This document shows, in pieces, positions 59,515 to 64,000 of a stretch of DNA of 64,000 bases. Under the pieces are notes generated by a model. That model saw nothing but the letters and a program-made list of their open reading frames with translations. It was not told the DNA's origin and made no database searches. A program made the position numbers and the translations under genes. How positions within the stretch are numbered: position 1 is the first letter of the stretch; each line of letters starts with the position of its first letter. Source of the stretch: Gnetum montanum (lineage: Eukaryota; Streptophyta; Gnetopsida; Gnetales; Gnetaceae); NCBI GenBank assembly GCA_015680685.1, contig MNCI01002155.1, positions 372,408 through 436,407 on the forward strand, in the 5' to 3' direction.

Positions 59515-60535
59515 TGATGAGTGGCGAGGTACCCCTACACTCAACCATACGAAACGAGCGTCGCATGCGCGATCCGGTCGAACTCCGCAGATGGACTAGT
59601 TGTGATATCTAGATAGTTAGCCTTAGGTCGCAGTTCGCTGTCTTCCCATCTAGACTAGTTTTGCATATGTCACGTATGGTTTAGTCTAGATGAGGTGTAT
59701 GATGTGTTCCTAAATCTATGCTACTCCTGAAGGCAGTGGAAAATAATATTTAACTAAATCTAAGCTAAGAGGAAAAGGGTAAGAAAATCTAATCTAGCCT
59801 AAGTGCGACGAGCAACCGATTCCTTGATCAACCGTACACATCTTGGACTTCGTGCACGACTGCCACTGGGACTACCAAGCATAGGCCTAGGTACGCCACT
59901 GGGATTACCAAGCGCAGACCCCAAATACGCCACTGGGTTACCAAGCGTAGATCCCCCTAGCTACACCACTGGGCTACCAAGCAGTCACACTTAAATGCTC
60001 GTAATCAAGTCGAACTCGTTCCGCTTCTAGGAGTTTAGGGTTGAGAGACTAATCGCGATAAGTAACCGATTCCTTAACTAGCCGTACACACCCGTAGATG
60101 CTCGTAGTCAAGTCGTACTTACACCGCGCTATGAAAGCAATAAATAACATGAAATAAATAACAATAAATAAACTAAGTGAATGCTGCAATGATGAAGTAA
60201 TCTCGATCTTTATTGCCGGTCATGTGCGTGTCCAAGTACGGCACACTCGAATAAAGACACCGTACAATCACATTCACCACACTGCGGGCAGACACGGGAA
60301 AATTCTAACTCTGGAGGGATCAAACTGCCAGAGCTTCGCTACCTAAAACTGGGATCCCCAAATAAGGGAGAGCCGCCTCTTATTTATAGACATGACGGCT
60401 GACTGCGATATCGCGTACGCGATATCGTAGGGAAGGACGCGATATCGCGTACGCGATATCGCGGAGGATGCGATATCGCGTCGGACGCGATATCGCGTAC
60501 GCGATATCGCGGCCGACGCAAACCGCGTCTCATCA
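59515..60535 (-). repeat. 3' LTR of element F
   Basis: Plus-strand bounds TGATGAGTGG and TCTCATCA; 1,021 bp. On the minus strand U3 starts with a GATATC palindrome array (60512-60405), then a TATA box (60390-60380), then R/U5 with four copies of a CACTGGGxTACCAAGC repeat (59862-59982). A further direct repeat (AACCGATTCCTT...CCGTACACA) occurs near 59815 and 60063. Confidence 0.92.
60405..60512 (-). promoter_or_regulatory. GCGATATCGC palindrome array in U3 of element F
   Basis: Seven GATATC cores start at 60407, 60421, 60441, 60455, 60472, 60489 and 60503. Three pairs are 14 bp apart: two GCGATATCGC decamers separated by GTAC, so each pair is itself a 24-bp palindrome (perfect at 60439-60462 and 60487-60510). 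The array begins 15 bp upstream of the TATA box, which is where transcription-factor sites of a promoter lie. What binds it is unknown. Confidence 0.8.
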
Positions 60536-60551
60536 TACCCCCACGACTGAA
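60536..60551 (-). promoter_or_regulatory. polypurine tract of element F
   Basis: On the minus strand TTCAGTCGTGGGGGTA, immediately before the 3' LTR. It primes plus-strand DNA synthesis. Confidence 0.88.
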
Positions 60552-60706
60552 TAAAAACTCGTCCTCGAGTTACAAGGAGAACAAGCTTCAGTGATTACAC
60601 AGTGGATAGGTATGGGATTATTAACTAGAAAAAGAAATGGACTAATGCCGCAGTGTGGGAAGACACAACACAGAGAAAAAATGCTACAACTACAAAAATG
60701 TGGAAC
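60552..60706 (-). other. 3' UTR between aORF and polypurine tract of element F
   Basis: 155 bp without genes. It contains the CTCGAGGACGAGTTTTTATT segment (plus-strand 60552-60573) shared by elements Z, B, C and G just before the polypurine tract. Confidence 0.7.
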
Positions 60707-63493
60707 TCATGTAGTTCCTGGTGGCGGTGGCTCCTCCATGGGTGCTTTCCCTTTGTCACGTGCTCCAAGTTTTGAAGATTGATGACGCTGAAGAATAGCC
60801 TGGAGCTTCTCCTCTTCGGTCCGAGGGTCTTGTGCCGTCCATGCTGATGCTCCAATGTTTGATGGAGTCGGCACTTCCCACGGACAGGGTAGTTGCGGGA
60901 ACATCTGATTAGCTTTGACGTACCACGCCGCAAACACCCGTCGTTCCTCTTCAAAGGCTCTGGCTTTGTCTTTGTATTCGTGAAGTTCTGTTAGCCGTCG
61001 AGCCAAGTCGGTTGCCACATCTTTCTGCCCTTGGTAGCTCTCTTTTACCACCGCGAGTTCAGAATTTGCAACATCTAATTTTTCAGCCAACTTCTTTCGT
61101 TCTGCAAACTCTGCTTCATATTTGATGTAGGTGGAAGCTACCTGCTGCTCGAGCTCTGACCTCGGGCGTCCTGCCGTTAACATGGCCAGGTTGGCATACC
61201 GAAGATTTGCCAACTCCATGTATTCAGTTAAGTCTTGGATCTGCAGGTCCCGGTTCTTAATTTCCGCCTGGTGGGCATAGGCATAAGTGTCCAATATGGC
61301 CCCCCAATCAGTGTGCTGGGCACTGATGTTGTTGATTTGGGCTTTTGCCATATGGATCTCCTTCTCCAGGATCTGTTTGTACATCCCCACCTGGTCACGG
61401 AAGTGCTCCTTCAGCTTCTCGTGTCGTTTAGCCTCATTCTGCCACGCGCTAATCTCGATGGCTGATTTCTGTCGAATAGCGCGCACCTCCTCCATTGAGA
61501 GGGTTCTATTTTCTCTGGCTAAACGGCTTACATCCTGGTTGACTCGAATGAATTGTTCTCGAAGCCGATGAAAGTGCTCATCGAGAACATTCTTTTGCTT
61601 CTCCACAGAGGTCAACCGAAGGTTATCAGCAACCAACTGCTTGTTTTCTTCTTGTAAGGCCTTGAGTGCCTTAAGATGCGCATGAGTTTGCGCCTTTGCT
61701 GCGGAGGCATCCCAAGTGGCCGTCTCCTTTTCTTCTGCCACCTTTTTATTTTCTGCAATTAATTTGGTTAATTGCTCGGTTTTAAAATTGTCTAACTGGT
61801 CTGCGGGAACCAATCGCAAGGGATCCCGCTGTGCTGCTTGTAAGGCGATGAGCTGCTCTTGTAATTTCTGCACTTCAGCCTCAGCATGCTCAGCCCTTAC
61901 TTCGGATATGACCAGTTTCCCCTTGGTTGAAATGAGGTCTGACTGCATTGCGGTTACATCCTGAGGGATGTCAAACAGAGACGTTAAAACTTGTCCTGTT
62001 TGAAGCAATCTGTCCAATGCATCCTCATGTTCTGCAGGAGTCATTGAGGTTCCGGCAATGGTTTGAGCATCCTGTGCTCCTGAAAGATCTGCCGGTGGCA
62101 CAACAGGTACATGAAAAGATTCCTTGATGTAGTCAGCTACCACATCAGCTGCTCCTGCGGCATCCTGGTGTTGCATGACCACCACTGTGGCCCCTTCACC
62201 AGTCTCTAATTGCACTTGAAAAGATGCCGCATGTCCAGAAATCTGTTGTGACCATCTACTTTCCCCTCCTCCTGTTTGTACTGACAACTCACCCCTTGTG
62301 CGATCTATTGAAATTGTAGGCTGCCTGGCATCATCGATGACACGGAAAAGACTGGTGTCATCACGACTTCCCCAACTGACCGTCTCAGCAATAGCCCTCA
62401 AGTGGCTCATTGACGGTCTATAGTCTTGCGGCGGCGGCTGATCCTGGCCTGTGCCGGGTTCTGCTTCTTGTTGTTGGCTAGGACCTGTGGCTGGAGGTTG
62501 ACTGGGTCCTGCAAGCTGAGTTGCAGGGGTTTCAGTCACCTGTTCTTCATTTTCCTCATCTGGTCCCAACTCTTCGCCAGTACTCTTTCTTGGAGCTGGC
62601 GCCTTTAACAATTCAGCATAAGAAGCATTTTGGGCCTTTCGGAGGACGTCATTTGTATATCCCCGAATACCTGCCCGACGGCACAGTTTTCTGATAAGAC
62701 AGGGAAAAGGGAGTGCCATTTTTCCTGTCTTCCGTTCTTCGAATCGCCTTAGGATCTCCGTCAAATATAGATGAGGAAGGTTAGCGTTAACCTTTCCCAT
62801 CAACACTGCACATCCTCTTGCCGCATACGTTGATATTCTCTTTAAGCCTTTTGTGGGGAAGAGGTGATAGGTCCCGATTTTGAAATAGACTCGCTCTTCC
62901 GTGGTCAGCTCACCAAAAGCCTTATCTCTGCCATAAGCCTTCTCTAACCACTCCTTTCGCACATCAGGGTCGGATCGGGTGGATAACCGAGCAACATGGG
63001 GGCCTGAATTCGGAAGATTTAACACTTCCGAAATCGCCTGTGCAGAAAAATCTACTGACACACCACCGATGTTTACTGTGGTGCCTTGCTCTTTATTGTG
63101 CCAAAACAAGTACGTTTCTCCTAAGTACCAGGCACTTTGTTCAGAGAGGACAGGCCAGAAGGGAGACCCTTTAAGGTGATCCCTAACAGCCTCAGGAGCG
63201 AACTCTGCAAAAGATTCGAAGTTGAGTTCCACAATTACCGAAGCAATCGTGGACTTCGCGTGGATGGCCTGAACACATTCGGGGGGCAACGTGAGTTGTT
63301 GTCCCAGTTCAGGCACAGCAGCTCCTCCTTCTGCCTGTCCGGACCGTCTGGTAGGAGGTTCGTCTTGATGGATACTGAATGAATGCACCTCCTGTTCATT
63401 ATGTTGTCCGGCAGGGACTTGTCTTCGACCTCTCCTAGGTTGTTTTGCTCCACCTTGGGTCGGACTCTTCTGCTGGGTGCGTTTCGGGGCCAT
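60707..63493 (-). CDS. intact aORF protein of element F (plant transposon-protein domain plus coiled coil)
   Basis: A 928-residue protein with no internal stop. The ATG at 63493 is chosen because it opens MAPKR as in element C (29007) and follows directly on an acceptor-like ATTGCAG. Parts by residue: 1-65 basic, disordered; 70-295 conserved domain (WYLGETYLFW near 122, ERVYFKIGTYHLF near 200, LPFPCLIRKLC near 261); 296-358 Pro/Gln/Glu linker; 360-510 second conserved region (MSHLRAIAE, FQVQLETGEGATVVVM, HEDALDRLLQTGQ); about 515-865 long coiled coil; and a tail with WYVKANQMFPQLPCPWEVP and EEEKLQAIL. No signal peptide or membrane segment. The first region resembles the 'putative plant transposon protein' domain found next to Athila/Tat-type pol genes; its function is not established. 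A structural, RNA-binding or regulatory role is possible. The open frame argues for recent activity. Confidence 0.88.
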   Translation of the reverse strand: MAPKRTQQKSPTQGGAKQPRRGRRQVPAGQHNEQEVHSFSIHQDEPPTRRSGQAEGGAAVPELGQQLTLPPECVQAIHAKSTIASVIVELNFESFAEFAPEAVRDHLKGSPFWPVLSEQSAWYLGETYLFWHNKEQGTTVNIGGVSVDFSAQAISEVLNLPNSGPHVARLSTRSDPDVRKEWLEKAYGRDKAFGELTTEERVYFKIGTYHLFPTKGLKRISTYAARGCAVLMGKVNANLPHLYLTEILRRFEERKTGKMALPFPCLIRKLCRRAGIRGYTNDVLRKAQNASYAELLKAPAPRKSTGEELGPDEENEEQVTETPATQLAGPSQPPATGPSQQQEAEPGTGQDQPPPQDYRPSMSHLRAIAETVSWGSRDDTSLFRVIDDARQPTISIDRTRGELSVQTGGGESRWSQQISGHAASFQVQLETGEGATVVVMQHQDAAGAADVVADYIKESFHVPVVPPADLSGAQDAQTIAGTSMTPAEHEDALDRLLQTGQVLTSLFDIPQDVTAMQSDLISTKGKLVISEVRAEHAEAEVQKLQEQLIALQAAQRDPLRLVPADQLDNFKTEQLTKLIAENKKVAEEKETATWDASAAKAQTHAHLKALKALQEENKQLVADNLRLTSVEKQKNVLDEHFHRLREQFIRVNQDVSRLARENRTLSMEEVRAIRQKSAIEISAWQNEAKRHEKLKEHFRDQVGMYKQILEKEIHMAKAQINNISAQHTDWGAILDTYAYAHQAEIKNRDLQIQDLTEYMELANLRYANLAMLTAGRPRSELEQQVASTYIKYEAEFAERKKLAEKLDVANSELAVVKESYQGQKDVATDLARRLTELHEYKDKARAFEEERRVFAAWYVKANQMFPQLPCPWEVPTPSNIGASAWTAQDPRTEEEKLQAILQRHQSSKLGARDKGKAPMEEPPPPGTT

Positions 63494-63522
63494 CTGCAAT
63501 CACACGGGCCAACATTAGTAAG
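63494..63522 (-). promoter_or_regulatory. candidate splice acceptor and branch point at the aORF start of element F
   Basis: In element sense TTACTAATG (branch-point-like CTAAT, about 63521-63517) is followed 20 bases later by GTGATTGCAG, whose AG (63495-63494) touches the ATG. The same arrangement precedes the aORFs of C and D2 and the aORF remnants of B and E. Confidence 0.5.
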
Positions 63523-63956
63523 GTTGTTTAAGAAATCAAGTTATACCTTACTATTTGCCTTAATTAAAGATCATATGTTATTGTGTGATCATGCCCGAAA
63601 ATTATGAGGGTGGGTCCTACGACTTAGGTGGATTTGCAGGTTTAATCTCCCGGTATACTTAAGGTCATATGATTGATGGCGCAATTTCCTAAGTGTTAGT
63701 ATTAATTACCCTAATTGATGTCCTTTGGGCGATGAAAAATTCCAAAAAAGTTAGGCACTTTTCGGCAAGTGTCTCTCCCCCACGACTAAACTGAACACTC
63801 CGGGTTCAAGCAGGTTCAAACGGAATTAAAATCGGAGTACCAGCGCACGAGATAGAGTTGAAAAAGCAAGGGTCACTCAAGTGCAAGTTGCATAGAAAAA
63901 ATTCAAAAACTTCCCCCCGCGTAAATGCCAAATGATGCAAAGTGTTGCGGCAGGAG
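63500..63956 (-). other. leader between internal promoter and aORF of element F
   Basis: No gene. It contains a central polypurine tract TTTAGTCGTGGGGGAGAGAC (63790-63771 in element sense), at the place where D1 and D2 have theirs (44775 and 56761), and a GCGGGGGGAAGTTTTTGAA segment (63920-63902) comparable to TTGGGGGGAATTTTTCA in D1. Confidence 0.6.
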
Positions 63957-64000
63957 TCCTATTTATAGGAAAGGGGGGATGCGATATCGCGTACGGTACA
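63957..64000 (-). promoter_or_regulatory. candidate internal promoter of element F, cut by the window edge
   Basis: In element sense a GTACGCGATATCGC motif (63994-63981) lies 12 bp upstream of a CCTATAAATAGG TATA box (63969-63958). Motif and spacing repeat those in the LTR of the same element (array from 60405, TATA at 60390-60380). No LTR end or primer-binding site occurs between here and the aORF, so it is not simply another LTR. More palindromes may lie beyond 64000. Confidence 0.6.

Larger units (their letters stand above)
59515..64000 (-). mobile_element. Ty3/gypsy element F, 3' end with intact aORF
   Basis: Minus-strand insertion into the aORF of D2. In element sense the window shows an internal promoter (63957-64000), leader, aORF (63493-60707), 3' UTR, polypurine tract (60551-60536) and 3' LTR (60535-59515). 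Gag-pol and the 5' LTR should lie beyond the right edge. It is the youngest-looking element here: its long ORF is open and its CpG-rich palindromes are unmutated. Confidence 0.88.

Noticed and set aside
60401-60535. GATATC palindromes as a CRISPR-like or satellite array
   Set aside because: Units are 14-20 bp palindromes confined to U3 of the LTR and one internal promoter; a eukaryotic promoter element fits, a CRISPR or satellite does not.
63957-64000. Reading the right edge as a 5' LTR of a further nested element
   Set aside because: Between it and the aORF there is no TCATCA LTR end and no primer-binding site, and the intervening text aligns in order with the spacer of D1/D2. It cannot be fully excluded without sequence beyond 64000.

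Overview
The window is plant nuclear DNA, almost certainly heterochromatic and from a species with a repeat-rich genome. No host gene, rRNA, tRNA or CRISPR array is visible. About 58 of the 64 kb is nested Ty3/gypsy LTR retrotransposons of the Athila/Tat (OTA) type. The evidence is LTRs bounded by TGATGA...TCATCA, a primer-binding site of the TGGCGCCGTTGCCGGGGA type (used with tRNA-Asp by Athila-like elements), a PR-RT-RNaseH-INT polyprotein, and an additional same-sense ORF (aORF) between pol and the 3' LTR. Most coding sequence is broken by stops that look like cytosine deamination (CAG/CAA to TAG/TAA, TGG to TAG/TGA). The species cannot be named from the sequence.

Layout, left to right. 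1-2880: 3' end of a plus-strand element Z with its 3' LTR, abutting a minus-strand pseudogene (2881-3600) related to the 'putative plant transposon protein' domain. 3759-22180: plus-strand element A (5' LTR, gag, protease, RT), split in its gag by element B (5819-19095, perfect 5-bp target duplication CCTTA). B is itself split just before its 3' LTR by minus-strand element G (11102-18136, duplication CCATA/CCATG). Near 22180 A is fused to the 3' part of another element E, which ends in an LTR at 25322-26304. 26305-31814: 3' part of element C with an aORF and 3' LTR. 31815-35790: AT-rich DNA with no gene, containing a 400-bp foldback (MITE-like) and a 90-115-bp minisatellite. 35791-59514: two near-identical full-length-type elements D1 and D2 head to tail, sharing one LTR that lacks most of U3 and carries two single-N assembly joins. 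59515-64000: 3' LTR and intact 928-codon aORF of minus-strand element F, inserted in the aORF of D2 and running off the right edge.

How the parts work together. Gag packages the RNA and PR-RT-RH-INT copy and insert it; B, E and G kept gag but lost RT and INT, so they would have needed enzymes in trans. The aORF protein (conserved globular domain, second domain, long coiled coil) has no established function. The most interesting pattern is regulatory. Every element with a recognisable aORF has what looks like a separate promoter 420-560 bp upstream of it, inside the internal region. In F and D that promoter carries motifs also found in the element's own LTR U3 (in F, GCGATATCGC palindromes placed 12-15 bp from a TATA box in both places). 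The aORF start codon directly follows a conserved splice-acceptor-like AG. Other conserved non-coding pieces are three copies of a TAGTCGTGGGGG polypurine tract, a bipartite hairpin with an A-rich loop, and a roughly 28-bp block.
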